The notes: a model not told the origin generated them from the letters alone. Counted from the stretch's first letter, positions 35,681-46,985 are shown. The stretch: 64,000 nucleotides of DNA from Caenorhabditis remanei (GCF_010183535.1 NC_071328.1:4960001-5024000); one strand, 5' to 3'. A program made the numbers and translations.

Positions 35681-37972
35681 ATGAGCAACACAAATCGGAG
35701 ACGAAAGACGACAATGGATTGGCTGAATTTCGACCCAATTCCAGAAGTCGATCGGTAGGATTTCAGAAAAATCTTCAAACTTTTTTCATTAAATTTTCAA
35801 TTTCAGTCTATTCCGATTTACGTGTAAACATCCAGCTCTTCACAAACACATGACCGGCAGCTATGGTCATATGTTCGTCGATATCAGTGACATTCCAGCA
35901 GCGGCTCGTCATTATCTCGCACTCATGGCCGCTTCTCGTCACAGATGTCTCTCACTTATGGATCATCACCGTCGAAAGTTTCTGGAGAAGGGCGGTAATC
36001 CGATGTGGATTCTTGGCGTCGATTGGGCACACATGAAATATCGAAAATTGGATTATTTGAATCGAATGATTTGCCATCGGCCATGGGTTATTCATTGGAA
36101 AAATTTGGCGGTGAGTTGAGGGAAGAAAACCCGATTTTCAGCGTTAAAACTGTGAAAACTGGAAAAAAAATTGAAAATTATCACGAGCTCAGCCTCTTTT
36201 TTGGCTTTTTTTCGTTAAAGTGAGCGGAGCCTAATTAGAACCGCCAGACAGATATCCCGTAACTACTAAAACGCAAATCTCCATAATTGTCAAGGCCCGA
36301 CCCGGCGGGCCTTGTCAGCGAAATCAGGGCCCAGCCCGAAGGCATTCAGAATTTTTAAAAAATTCTGAAAAAATCATCAGAAATGGTCAGATTTTCGATG
36401 AAAAATTGAAAAACTTTCAAAAAGAAATTTGGAAAAAACAGTCATTTTTTGAAGCCGGGCCTTGTCAAGTATGCTCCCAGCGATCCCGTAACTACTAAAC
36501 TTTAAATCTCATCATTCCAGGTGCTCATCGGACGTGGCTCACCAAACGCCGGACCCTCGTTCTTCTCGATTTGCTCTCTTCACCACGCCGTCGGAATAAT
36601 GTCAATGACTCACGCAATGTGCACAGTCGTCTGCTCCATCGGGTTGGAACGTCGTGTTGGATTGACTCAAGATGAAATTGACTTTCTGAATATCGATGAT
36701 TTGGATTATTGGGAGGCGAGAATGTCCGAGTTCTTCCGAAAAGTTGCAGACCGTGAGCAGACGAATGTGGAATATATGATCAGTGAGCTGAAGAAGACGG
36801 AGAAGGGAATGAAGAGACCAACTGCAAAGTTGTGTGCAATGACTACAGAGACTATCGAATCACTGATCAATGCACCAGCAGCCACTTACAGTTCCCATCG
36901 AAAGAGCTACTCGCCAGTTCTTCTTGTTGGAAATATTGATGAGAATGGGGAGGATATTCTGGAGAAAGAGCCACCATGCGACTATCCAATCTACTCTCAT
37001 GATCGCACTTTTGGATATATCGACTTCAGAAAACGCCCAGAGAAGGACATCGCACCGTTCAGAGTTGAGGAGTTCGGATGGGATCATGTATACAATACAA
37101 TGAATGAGTACACTGATACGATGACTTCTCGTCTTGATCGCATGTTTGATCATATCAGAACTCTCACTGGAAACATGTCATCTGCTTCCAACTCGTCCGG
37201 AGAAGGATCCCCAGCTGATCAGAATGAGATTGACACTGCCTCTTTCCGTGAAGCCATCTGGAATTACAGTCAAGGACTCTATGGAGTTCGTGTCGATGAT
37301 TACGATTACTCGAAGATCAATCGAGTTTTGGATAAGGGAACCAAGACGTTCATTAAGTTGGCCGCCTGCTATCCACACAAATTGACTACTGAATTCACTA
37401 GAGCTCTTCCAGGATTCAAGGATTCTGAAAAGGTAAAAAATACTTAATTGAGATGGAGCGCTTTTTGAATCTTTTCTGTAAATGCGCCCCACCGAACACC
37501 CCTCACATAGGCGGTACTTGCTTTTAGAACTGTTACGATATGGAACTCCTGTGCAGTGGAGCGCGTTTGCTTTTATTCGGTGTTGAATTTTTCGCCTTTT
37601 TTCCAGTTTTTACCCAAAGGAATGATGATTTATAAAAGATAACTTTGAATTATTCGAGTTTCTGTCATAAATTATCCTTCCTTCGGGTAAAAACTGGAAA
37701 AAAGGGCGAAAAATTCAACACTGAATAGAAGCAAATGCGCTCCACTGCACAGGATTTCCATATCGTAACAGTTCTAAAAGCAAGTACCGCCCTCACAAAA
37801 CGATTTTATCACCTATTTTTCTCAATTTACATCTAATTTTTTCCAGATCCACGTCGTCATGATGGTCGCCATGGCCCGTTTCCAAGCATCAATGTTCCAT
37901 TACACTCGTGCCGCTTGCAATTACAATGCAATGTGCCTTTCGAAGAAGGGATGGAGAAAACCACTCGACTGA
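35681..37972 (+). CDS. sesn-1: Sestrin, stress- and leucine-responsive regulator of TORC1
   Basis: Exons 35681-35754, 35807-36110, 36521-37432 and 37847-37972 encode 471 residues, the usual sestrin length. Sestrins bind GATOR2 and restrain TORC1 when leucine is scarce, and limit peroxide stress. Family features are RHYLALMAASRHRCLSLMDHH (the AhpD-like helical pair with its cysteine), HRPWVIHW, SLHHAVGIMSM, DYDYSKINRVLDKGTKTFIK and the C-terminal block VVMMVAMARFQASMFHYTRA. By my alignment the active-site tyrosine of human SESN2 (Y127) is serine here, while the cysteine and histidine are kept. Intron 2 has a direct repeat of CCCGTAACTACTAAA (36258 and 36484) and copies of GGGCCTTGTCA. Intron 3 has a 280-bp foldback element. 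Convergent with nlp-40. Confidence 0.93.
37511..37791. repeat. 280-bp foldback element in the last sesn-1 intron
   Basis: The left arm GCGGTACTTGCTTTTAGAAC is matched by the right arm GTTCTAAAAGCAAGTACCGC. Inner arms include GTGCAGTGGAGCGCGTTTGC and its complement. The centre, near 37650, is AT-rich. Confidence 0.85.
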
Positions 37973-39447
37973 ATCTTAAAAATCAACCTAAATCGCTTTG
38001 TTCATATTTTTTATTCTTTGTTTTGCTTCTTTTTCATTTTTCACACTCCAAAAATAACATCTTCACTAGTAGTTTTTCGATTGTACTGCTGAAAGTGTGC
38101 TCTGTTGCTAATAGTGCGATAGAGCGAGCTTTCGTCCCCAAATGTAGTGATTCGCATGTTTTTTCTCTTTTTTAATTGTTGATATACCGCAATTCTCAAC
38201 TCACTTTTTTCTCATTTCATTCAAAAAACCAAATTCATATAATAATCCAAAAAAAATCAAAAAATTCCCACAAAAGTCACAAAAATTGTTGCGTAATTTG
38301 TAATCTTGCTTCCATTTCTTTTTCCAATTTTTCATATTTTCGAAAATCCAAATGCTTCTTTTCTTCATTTTTGCTGTTGCTGTTGTATGTTTTTTCTTGC
38401 ATAATAGTCATTGTATTTTCGAATTCTTTAACCAATTTTCTCATTTTTCCTACTGAAAATGCTTATTATATTGCATTTTCCTTCTACACCCCCACCTACC
38501 ACCGATCCCCATTTTTTGTACCGGTTTTCGCGAATTTTTACGCTTTTCCTTTTCCGGATAGTGTACTCATTCGAGCAGGGATTTTTCAAAACACTTTTCT
38601 TCTCAATTTTCACTATTTTTCTTCCGCACACGCCGTTCAATTTTCCATTTTTCACAACCCCAATCGAGTAGATTTTTTGCTTTACTGTTTTCCTATTTTT
38701 CTACAAATTCGTTCTTCATGTTTCGCATATTATTTGTCTCCAAGCTTGTCGTATTTTCAACTATTGTTCTCCAATTATATGTGCTTTTCCGCTGATTTCA
38801 TACTGTACTCTAACCCCGATTTGCTGATTTTATCCTGTTTAAATTATGTAACCACGCGCTGAAATATAATTCATGTTTAATCAAATAAAAAATGATCTGA
38901 AAACTGTCTGGAATTCTTTGAAAATTAGTATTTTCCATTGGGAAATTACAAAATTAGATTATTTTATTCTTCAAAAATCAAATTTTAAAACTCCGCCGTC
39001 GGGGGCCGTGGCCGTCCAGCAATCGTATTCTCGGCCATCTCGAGAAATTAATTTTTTTTGAAATTTTATCCTGTTTTTCGACTTGAATTCCGGGTTTTCT
39101 TGCTAATACTTTCGATATTTGACATTCTAATAATTAAGTTTGAGTAAGTCTCTACAAGATTCTGTTAATTTTTCCCAAAAATTCTGTCAACATACTGAAT
39201 TTATTCAGTTGCAAATAAGTAATCCATTAACATCAATCAAAATCACATCCGTCTTCGTCAAAAAATAGTAAAAAGAGAAATAAATATTCAAATAAAAATG
39301 CGAACTGATAGGAGGAGGGGAAGTAGTGAAAAAGCGAGCAAATTGTCTTTCGTCGAGAGAAACCATTTTTAAGTCAAAAATTCATTTAAAATTGAATTGA
39401 AGCCAAGAAGAACGAGCCGAGAAATCGATGTTGAGTTTATCGATTGA
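37973..39447. other. 3' regions of sesn-1 and nlp-40
   Basis: T-rich DNA between convergent genes. A 228-residue open frame (38176-38862) is F/S/Y-rich, lacks any domain and most likely lies in the sesn-1 3' UTR or beyond. A short GC-rich island (GGGGGCCGTGGCCGTCCAGC) sits at 39000-39019. Confidence 0.5.
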
Positions 39448-40805
39448 TTAGAATTGGTTACGACCACGAAGATCGGCCAAAACCTCCTCCGGATTGACTC
39501 CAAGACGTTCACCGGCACGGAGAACCTCAGCGAGACGAGCCTCGATGGCGTGGAGAACTGAAAATGACACGTGGTTTTGTGTGACCTCTTAATTGCTGAA
39601 ATTGTTCTCATTCCTCGAGTCGATCGAGTGACTTGTAATCATTTTCTCATAAAATTTTCTCGGTTTTCTCGATTCTCTCCTGATTTCTCATCGTCTATTT
39701 CAATGACGACTGAATGTTCAAACACACTTTTTGAGAGAGATAAGAGAGAATGACGCAAGGAAAGTACCGGGTTTAGAGAAAATAATCGAATCAAGTCAAC
39801 AATATCAACAACAAAAACTCCAAAACAAAAATAGGCATATTTTTGTTAGTTGGCAGTTTTTGGAACGAATCCTCTATAGAACGAACTTACGTGGAGCTCT
39901 GGAGTCCTCATTGACCATTGACCGCTTCATTGGCTGCCAGGCGACCATTCTCTTCTGTGGAGCGAATCCGAGGAAGGTGTCTGCCGATTGTTGCTTTGTC
40001 TCAACTCCATTCTCCTTCTCAATGTTGTAGAGTTGCTCTTGAAGAGCACGAAGTTTCTCCTCGAGTCCTGGAGCCGATGGGGCAGCTGAAAAGGCAAAAA
40101 CAATGAGATTAACAGTTCAAGTGACCTCATTCTCCTATAATCTCACAAAGAACGCTCCGATGTTTTTCATGTCTGCTTCGTTTTTGAGGATTTACCCTTT
40201 TGACCTCAAGTAGGTCTGATAGACCTAATCGAATTCTGAAGTGCTCGAGCGGCTTCTCAGAATGTTTCTAGAAGTTTCTAGCCCTGTTCTCCCTGTGACA
40301 TCAACGATCTGATCACCTAGTCAGAAAAAGAGAAAAGAGATCGATGCTCTTTCATCCCAATTTTATTTCCGGTCTAAAAATTCTAATCCCATTAGTCAGG
40401 CACTACTGCCCCCCCTCCCTCCCTGCGTGAGTGTGCTCAATGATGGGACCTAAAAAAGAGGGGTGCCGAGTTTAAGTGATCATAGAGTGCTTCACGCACA
40501 CGCAATCGGCTAGTTTAGATCTTTGCGCTTCGTTGGAGGTGTGATGATGGAGAAAGGGAAAAAAACGTTTACGGCTAGACGTTTTGTTGCGCTTTTCTAG
40601 AATGTTCTTCGACTACTCAGGAGTTGAGGTCTACAGAATACTAATTCTGTGATGTTTCAACTTTTGAACAACTCATTAGGACGGTTCTACGAAATAGTGA
40701 GGCATTACGCAAGCGGAAGTTTATAGCCAAGATCTGCAAAGAAAAACAAAACTCACCGAAAACAACGGCTGCGACGACACAGGAGAGCAAGATCAGAAGT
40801 TTCAT
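39448..40805 (-). CDS. nlp-40: Neuropeptide-like precursor NLP-40
   Basis: Exons 40805-40757, 40085-39891 and 39557-39448 encode 117 residues. The signal peptide is MKLLILLSCVVAAVVFA. The mature chain begins APSAPGLEEKL. An internal peptide, MVAWQPM, is set between dibasic sites (QKR and KR), and a further segment begins SMVNEDSRAP. This matches NLP-40, which in C. elegans is released from the intestine and activates the receptor AEX-2 on DVB neurons, driving the expulsion step of the defecation rhythm. The C-terminal part (HAIEARLAEVLRAGERLGVNPEEVLADLRGR) is probably helical. Introns are long for so small a gene. The order sesn-1, nlp-40, homt-1 is as in C. elegans except that rcor-1, which I recall between nlp-40 and sesn-1, is missing here. 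Confidence 0.93.
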
Positions 40806-41855
40806 AATGAGCTGTTGGGTGGCTTACTGTAAGAAACGTCAAGAAATTATTTCGAAACTTTGGAAAAGAAGTTGAATCATACACGAGTTGGGCAGGTTTC
40901 TTCGACTTGAAGAGGGGTGGCGTCGGTGGGGCTTACTGACGGCTAGAATGAGCTTCACGTCGTCGCCAGGAGCTCCGACGCCACGCCTACTTTACGAAAA
41001 CGAAGGGGCGGAGCCTACGGGGATTTGGCTCAACGGGCTCTTAATGACGAATATGAAGGAGAGAAGTCACAAGACATACACTACGAAAATATACACTTTA
41101 GGGCGGAGACCTCGCTGACCTCTGTGCCCTTAAAGAGAAAGATGAGGATAATCAAAAATGACAAAAAAAAGTGTGAGGTGACGTCACAAATGGAAGAATC
41201 AAGAAGCTCTTCTCTTCTGCTCGCGGAGCCCCAATTTTAAAAGTGTCGATGCGCCAAAAAGTCAGAAAGAGACTGTGTGCATGCAGGAAATGAAAAAACG
41301 TATGGTGCTATCAGATGTGTTATCAGTTGACACAAAAGGAGAGATGGACGGGGTTGAAAAAGAAGAAGAGAGAAGGTTTTTTATGGTTTTCAGGTGAAAG
41401 AGACTGAGAGTGTGTGCTTGAAATTAGTCTCGAAGAATAGAGGGTTTTATGAGTTTCTCCGGGTGTTTTTTTTCTGTCTGATGATGGTTGGTGAAGGTTG
41501 TGAAATTCGATGAGTTTGAAGGCCAAAAGTACGCTGGGTGGGCGTTTTGTGAACTTTGGAAAAGTGAAACAAGAGAGCAGCAAATGCACTCCAGTGGACG
41601 ACCTGCATAATCTAGTCGAGTTCCGATAGATCAAATTTTCAGGCGATGCCAAGGTGTAGCAAACGCGCTCCATGAGAAAAATGACTGCGTCAGTTCGTTC
41701 ACCACGAGTCTTATAAAATTCCAGTAGAGCGCAATTGTCAGAGTTTCGATCACCATGCACTGTTGTTTTCTGATGGATTTTTCTGCTTCCGTTCTTTCTT
41801 TCTCGAATTCTTTCATAGTCTTTATGAAGCGCAGAGGGGAAATGGGTTCATAATA
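40806..41855. other. Spacer between nlp-40 and homt-1
   Basis: Probable nlp-40 promoter. GGGGCGGAGCCTA at 41006 and several GCGCTCCA/TAGAGCGCA words at 41590-41735. The 145-residue reading frame on the minus strand (41323-41760) has no domain or splice support. Confidence 0.5.
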
Positions 41856-41996
41856 TTAGCTCGGCACAGTTCTTACAACTACGCTCCACCGAAATCCTCT
41901 TGAAAAATGTCTCTATTTCTCTGAGTCTCTCATTTTCGCACACAATTTTTTTTTCGGTTTCGGTAGAGCGCGGTTGTAAGAAGCGTGCCGTAGAAA
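41856..41996. repeat. MITE copy, inverted orientation
   Basis: Starts TTAGCTCGGCACAGTTCTTA, ends GTAAGAAGCGTGCCGTAG. The interior matches the copies at 50059 and 50887. It lies about 200 bases upstream of the homt-1 splice acceptor. Confidence 0.85.
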
Positions 41997-42284
41997 TATT
42001 GCTTTGTTCTTTTAAAGATGCTCTTTTACGAGATTTTCTCTTTCGTCGAACCATTAGAATGCAAGCACGCTCTGCTGAGGTTCTGAGTATTGAATTTTAA
42101 AGAGTTCTTCTTCCGATTTTGATCTTTCTTGCTATTTTCTCTTGCTCGTCATTATCTTCTTCTTCTAACCTTCCCCAAACTCAATTAATAAATATTCTGT
42201 TTCAGATCCATCATTTCCTCCTTCTCTCCACGTCTTCTACTCTCCAGAATTCAAGGAGCAATAATCCGTACCCCCGTGGCCACG

Positions 42285-44759
42285 ATGACATCTCGAATCC
42301 ACGATGGAAACGATGTATACGAAAAAGCCGAGGAATACTGGAGTCGAGCGAGTCAAGATGTGAACGGAATGCTCGGTGGATTCGAGAAATTGCACACTCC
42401 GGATATCACAATTTCGAAACGATTCATTCAGAGTTTGAAGAAAAAAGTGAGGGCGTTTTTGGAGAAATTGAAAAAAAATTCAGCAAAATTCAGAAACTTT
42501 CTGGAAAACTTGAACTATGTTGTCGAAAATATGCATTTTCTGTAGTTTTTGAAAAAAAAAACCTAGAAAGAATCTGAATTCTGATTATGAACCCCTTCAT
42601 TTTCCACGCTTTCGACTCTTAGTTTTTTGAAAGTTTTTCAAAAAATGACCAAGAAAACCACTCTGAAAATGACTGAAATACTAGTATTAAACTACCAAAA
42701 CTTTTTAAACCGAAGATGAATAAAATATTCCAATTTTTAAACTTCTTCAACCTTTTCCTCACGGAAGTTTCCTTCTTTTCCGGTATGACGACGCTCAATT
42801 TCACCCCAAAAAGGTCCTTTTTTTCTTTAAACTTTAATCTCCATTTCATCACCAAAGTTCGAAAATCGAAGCATCTCCGAATCGAATCACCGTGAAATGC
42901 GATGGGTGATCAGACGTGACACACACCTGTTTTTGTCTGAAATTTCGTATATTTTCGACTGAAAACTAGTAGGCGTTGTGATGGTTGAGGTAATGAGGTC
43001 ACGCATGATGTTGATGTGTCAGGTCTCTGCTGAAAATTTGGAAGCGAAAGGGACAAAGTTTCCTCGAATTAATTTCAGAAATCGGGCTGTAAAATGTAAT
43101 TAAAAATGAAAATTTTCCCTTGATTAAACCAGAAACTTTTCTCATTTTCCTGGAGAAGTGAAAACAAAAGATTTCCCCTCTTTCTGATTTCCAATAACAT
43201 CTGTTTTCCACAAAAGATTCCTCTTGTTTGCACATCATGACGAATTCTCTTTTTGTCGCCATTTTTGGGTGGCTTTTCTTTCTCGAATATTGGAAATTCG
43301 AGAGAGAAAAGTCAAGTTTCGAATACGAAGGGAAGAAGATTGAGGGGTAACGATTTGACACTTTTCGATGAAATTTAGGAATAAAAGTAGGAGAAATTTA
43401 TGAACCGTTGCAGATACTTGATTGGCAGGTTGAGATGATGATTATTACGGAAATTTGATGCGAAACGAGTAAAAAATAACAAAAAAAATTGAGTTCTGGG
43501 GGTTGAACTGAAGGCCTTGTAAGCCGATAACCTCGTAAATTTACCCCGTAAATCGATTTACAAGTGCTCAGAGTTCCATAATGTGACAGTTCTAAAAGTG
43601 AATTTCGCCAAAATCAGTATACTTTTTTTTTCTTCGTTTTCGAGCAAATTTGGTCATTATGAAGTTGAAGACTTATATTTCAGTGCTTTCTGATAGAAAA
43701 ACCGATCCGGAGAAATTTTTAATGTAAAACCCCCAAAAAAACGGGTATCGAAACTTGGTCTTCAGATTTGTGCCAAAAGATTGAAAACCAAAAAAACCAA
43801 AAAAGTTTTGTCACCAGTGGGGATCGAACGCTGGTTGTTAGATTTGTACCAAAACGCCAAAACAGAATGCAAAACCATAATACTACCTGTTTTCAGAAAT
43901 AAAATTGTTTGTGTTTCTCTGGTTTCGAAATGTCGGAGTTTCCAAATGTCCCGGTGCCTAGTTTCCAGATTTAGAAGCCAGAAAAAGCAAAACATTTTCT
44001 GTTTTCCCGTTAAAAAAACCCGGAAAATGCAGCTCAAAACCAAAACCATAAAAACAAAAAACTATTCATTAATCTATAAAAAAGAGATATTATTTACCGA
44101 TTCGTCAAAAAGTATTCCCTGAAGAATCAGCCAAATACTAATAATTATTTAACAATCCATCTCTTTTTCCAGAATCTCTTCGCTTCATACGACTACGCTC
44201 TCGACTGTGGCGCTGGAATCGGTCGAGTCACCAAACATCTCCTGATGCCTCTATTCAAAAAAGTCGATATGGAAGATCTCGTCGAGGAGCTCATCGTCAG
44301 CAGTGACCAATACATTGGAGCAGATCCACGTGTTGGAGAGAAATTCATTGAGGGAATTCAGACGTTCGCACCGCCTGAGGGTCGCTACGATCTCATTTGG
44401 ATTCAGTGGGTGTCCGGACATCTGGTTGACGAGGATCTTGTTGCGTTTTTCAAGCGATGTGTTGTAAGTTTCTATCAGAATGAGAAGAAAAACGTATTTC
44501 TGATTTTCAGAAAGGACTGAAACCAGGCGGCTGCATCGTGTTAAAAGACAACGTGACAAACAATGAAAAACGGTTATTCGACACAGAAGATCACAGCTGG
44601 ACGAGAACGGAACCAGAACTTATGGAAGCATTCGCTGGTGCTCAACTCGAAATGGTTCAGAAAACCATTCAGACTGGATTCCCGAAAGAAATCTTCCCAG
44701 TTAAAATATTCGCATTAAAGCCTATCGGTCAACAGACGACGAGTGCCGAAGATGATTGA
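42285..44759 (+). CDS. homt-1: Alpha N-terminal protein methyltransferase (NTMT1/NRMT homologue)
   Basis: Exons 42285-42446, 44173-44463 and 44511-44759 encode 233 residues. It belongs to the NTMT family, which methylates the alpha-amino group of proteins beginning X-P-K/R after Met removal, using S-adenosylmethionine. Visible motifs are [19 protein letters not shown] (substrate-side N-terminal helices), the SAM-binding [14 protein letters not shown] (about residues 62-75), [19 protein letters not shown], and [16 protein letters not shown] splice acceptor (TTCTGTTTCAG) at about 42205 lies upstream of the ATG and probably receives a spliced leader. The first intron is 1.7 kb and contains degenerate tRNA-like sequence. 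The likely 3' UTR is short, because another RNA gene appears to start at 45033. Confidence 0.92.
43781..43865 (-). repeat. Degenerate tRNA-like element in the homt-1 intron
   Basis: On the minus strand, GCGTTCGATCCCCACTGGTG is a good B box and is followed by a T-run (ACTTTTTTGG). The 5' part is too worn for a cloverleaf. Confidence 0.5.
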
Positions 44760-44969
44760 AAATGACATATTGAAAATGTTAATTTTTTTGCTGTATGTTA
44801 TTCTTTGTTTCTGTTCTATTTCTCAATCCAATAAATCCTGTTTACAAATTGCTGGAACCTTTAAAAAATCTCATCAAAATCCTCCCAAAATCGCGATAAA
44901 GAGAACAAACCCTGCCAAAAACTTTCCAAAAGTGGGCGGAGCGTCGACACACACAAAAGATAGCGGCCG

Positions 44970-44995
44970 GCGGAACCCGTGAGGTGTCGGCTGCT
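44970..44995 (+). promoter_or_regulatory. snRNA-type proximal sequence element upstream of the C/D RNA candidate
   Basis: GCGGAACCCGTGAGGTGTCGG at 44970-44990 matches the element upstream of U4 (GCGGAACCCGGGAAGTGTCGG) at 19 of 21 positions. Its distance to the predicted RNA start is the same (63 bases). Confidence 0.6.
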
Positions 44996-45032
44996 GCGAA
45001 ACAAGACCACCGACGGCGCGGCAAGAAGCGTT

Positions 45033-45196
45033 AGACAGAGGAGTTGATGAGAACTCTAATCCATTCTCTGAGTGAGAAGGATGGCCGAAGCGGGCTCGCA
45101 TTAGGGGCATAAGGTAGACGACAGAGTTCTTCTGGAATCTACTGCCTCGCGCTGAAACCACGCCTTCGCGAGCTGAATTTTGGGTCTGATCCTCTA
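45033..45196 (+). ncRNA. Candidate snRNA-type box C/D RNA, similar to the U3 3' domain
   Basis: The start is placed 63 bases after the U4-like promoter element. Ends pair as GAGGA (45038-45042) with TCCTC (45190-45194). Just inside them are a C box, GTTGATGA (45043-45050), and a D box, GTCTGA (45184-45189): the terminal stem-C-D layout of a C/D snoRNA. The interior has good hairpins, including ATCCATTCTC...GAGAAGGAT, GGTAGA...TCTACTGCC and CTCGCG...CGCGAG. GTTGATGAG followed by GAGTGAGAA resembles boxes C' and B of U3, but the U3 5' domain (box A) is absent. An Sm-like AATTTTGG lies at 45177-45184. No protein is encoded. Identity is not settled. Confidence 0.6.
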
Positions 45197-45263
45197 TAAA
45201 AAGTTCTTCAATGTACAAAACACATAATGATGAAGTTTATTTGCTTGTAATGTACAGATCTTT

Positions 45264-46599
45264 TCATTCGCCCGCATCAAGTGAAGTCGTAACATCTCCA
45301 TTCTCAACATCTCTCAAGTCTCGTCTCGACAGACAAATAATCTTCTCGCCATTGAAACGACACGTGTTGGGATTCATGATTTCAGAGAAGAAGGGATTTT
45401 TCAGAAGCTCCAATCCAGCGAGGCGGCTCTCCGGCTTGTAAACCAGAATCTGTCGGATCAACTCGGTCGCCGCTTTCATATCTTCTAGACCCACTTTCTG
45501 AAATTTCAAATTTCAAAGAATTCCGAAACGGTTCAAAGTACCTCATTGAAAACCGAACTCTTTCTCTCCCTCATATTCACTGGAGTCTGCTGATAGAGAT
45601 ACGTGAAATTGGCGGTCACTTTCGAGTGATCCGGTCGATACGACTCCATGATCTCCTTATATTTCGAACTGCTCACTTTCATTGCACTCAAATCATCTCT
45701 TGTTGGAATTCCGATCGCATCCATTACGATCTCCGCTTGATTTGTCGCCGATTTTCCCGCCAAGAAGATTCCGCCTTTGAGGAGTTCTCCGAATACACAT
45801 CCGCATGACCAAATGTCTGAAAGCAGCTATTTTTGTCGATTTCACCGGTTTCCCCCGCCTACTCACCGACTTCGCATCCATAATTCTTCGATCCGAAGAG
45901 CAACTCGGGCGGTCTGTAGTATCTGGTGACGTGGTAACTCTGCTGAGTACTTCTCGAAGACTGAATCGACGAAGAACCGAAATCTGAGATCTTGAGAAGA
46001 CCAGTCTTAGTGTCATACAGAAGATTCTGTGGCTTGATATCTCTATGACAGATTCCCGCCTTCTGAAGATGCGATTGACCACGAAACAGTTGCCACGTGA
46101 TCAATTTGATCTCGACCGAATCGATTTTCCGATTGTTTTCCTTCATAAATTGATGGAGATTCGATGGAATACACTCGAATATCAATCCAAGACAGATACG
46201 ATCTTCATGAGCTTTCTGGTAACTGTACAGTAGTCGAACCACATTTTTATGCTTCAGTTTTCCCAGAATTCCTAATATTTTCACTTCCATTGGAGCTCCT
46301 TTATGACGTGGCCATGTCTTTTTGATCGCAATATCCAACTGATGATTCGATTCCGTTCTTGCAACTCCAGCGTAGACATTCGAGAACGCTCCAGATGCTA
46401 GAAGAGCCATCTTCTCCAGATTGAGATGAACCTGGAAATTTCAATCATTCCAATTGAAATCTGTCGCAAATGCGCTGTAATGGCAGTATTGGAGACGCAG
46501 AGAGCATGTTCTCAATAGAGCGCAATTCCAACTCACATCTCTTCCATCGTCCAATCGCTGTGCAATTATTTCGTCTGTTGTTCTATAAGTGTTGGGCAT
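45264..46599 (-). CDS. GSK3-like serine/threonine protein kinase
   Basis: Exons 46599-46537, 46431-45867, 45816-45542 and 45497-45264 encode 378 residues. The kinase core is complete: glycine loop LASGAFSNVYAG, lysine in IAIKKTW, catalytic loop HRDIKPQNLL, magnesium loop DFG, and the activation segment YHVTRYYRPPELLFGSKNYG, then DIWSCGCVFGELL. RYYRPPELLFG and a GIFLAG insert followed by AEIVMDAIGIPTRDDL place it in the CMGC group nearest GSK3. The tyrosine normally phosphorylated before the RYYR motif is in SYHVTRYYR. It has none of the conserved N-terminal tail of true GSK-3 and is probably one of the divergent nematode GSK3-like kinases, many of which are germline genes. The first intron contains a GCGCTGTA...TAGAGCGC hairpin. 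Confidence 0.88.
46466..46530. repeat. GCGCTCTA-type hairpin in the kinase intron
   Basis: GCGCTGTAATGGCAGTATTG and CTCAATAGAGCGCAATT face each other across about 25 bases and occupy most of the kinase's first intron (46432-46536). Confidence 0.6.
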
Positions 46600-46806
46600 T
46601 CTTTTCTTCTCTTATTCTTCTCCTCTCCGAGCCCGTTTACAAGCAAATTTGTTCGCGTATTCGCAGTGAGTTTCTAATCGAGTAGGAATAACTTGTTTCC
46701 ACTGATTTCACTTCCTTATATTGACCAAAAATAGAGCGATTCACGTTAAGATAAGAATTAAAAAAATAGAGTGTTTCATTTATTTTTTATTCAGAATAAC
46801 ATTTTT

Positions 46807-46948
46807 CTGCCTCCTTGAGGCGTTCAAAAATTGCGTATGACACCCGTATTTCAGGGGTCATCGCGGGCAATTGGGAAAAGTTTTCAACCAGCAATAAACG
46901 CACCTCGGCAAAGCCTCATTGGTCACGTTATCGCCCCAGCGCAAAGCT
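46807..46948 (-). ncRNA. U4 spliceosomal snRNA
   Basis: Read on the minus strand, the RNA begins AGCTTTGCGCTGGGGCGATA, followed by GACCAATGAGG..TTTGCCGAGG (5' stem-loop with the kink-turn for the 15.5K protein). Next come ATTGCTGGTTGAAAACTTTT and CCCAATTGCCCG. A central hairpin follows (GACCCCTGAAATACGGGTGTC), then the Sm site AATTTTTGA (46824-46832), and a 3' hairpin CGCCTCAAGGAGGC. The order and sequence match U4 throughout, about 142 bases. U4 pairs with U6 in the tri-snRNP and is released on spliceosome activation. It lies between two minus-strand protein genes with its own promoter element, so it is an independent unit. Confidence 0.95.
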
Positions 46949-46985
46949 AAAGTTGACTGGAATCTGCCGGGTGGTCATTCACTGC

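Noticed and set aside
38176..38862. 228-residue open frame after sesn-1
   Set aside because: F/S/Y/I-rich composition typical of translated T-rich DNA, no domain, no acceptor; most likely 3' UTR.
41323..41760. 145-residue minus-strand frame
   Set aside because: No family resemblance, no splice continuity; sits in the nlp-40/homt-1 spacer.
45033..45196. Full U3 snoRNA call
   Set aside because: C', B-like and D boxes are present, but the 5' domain with box A is absent and no clear box C was found.
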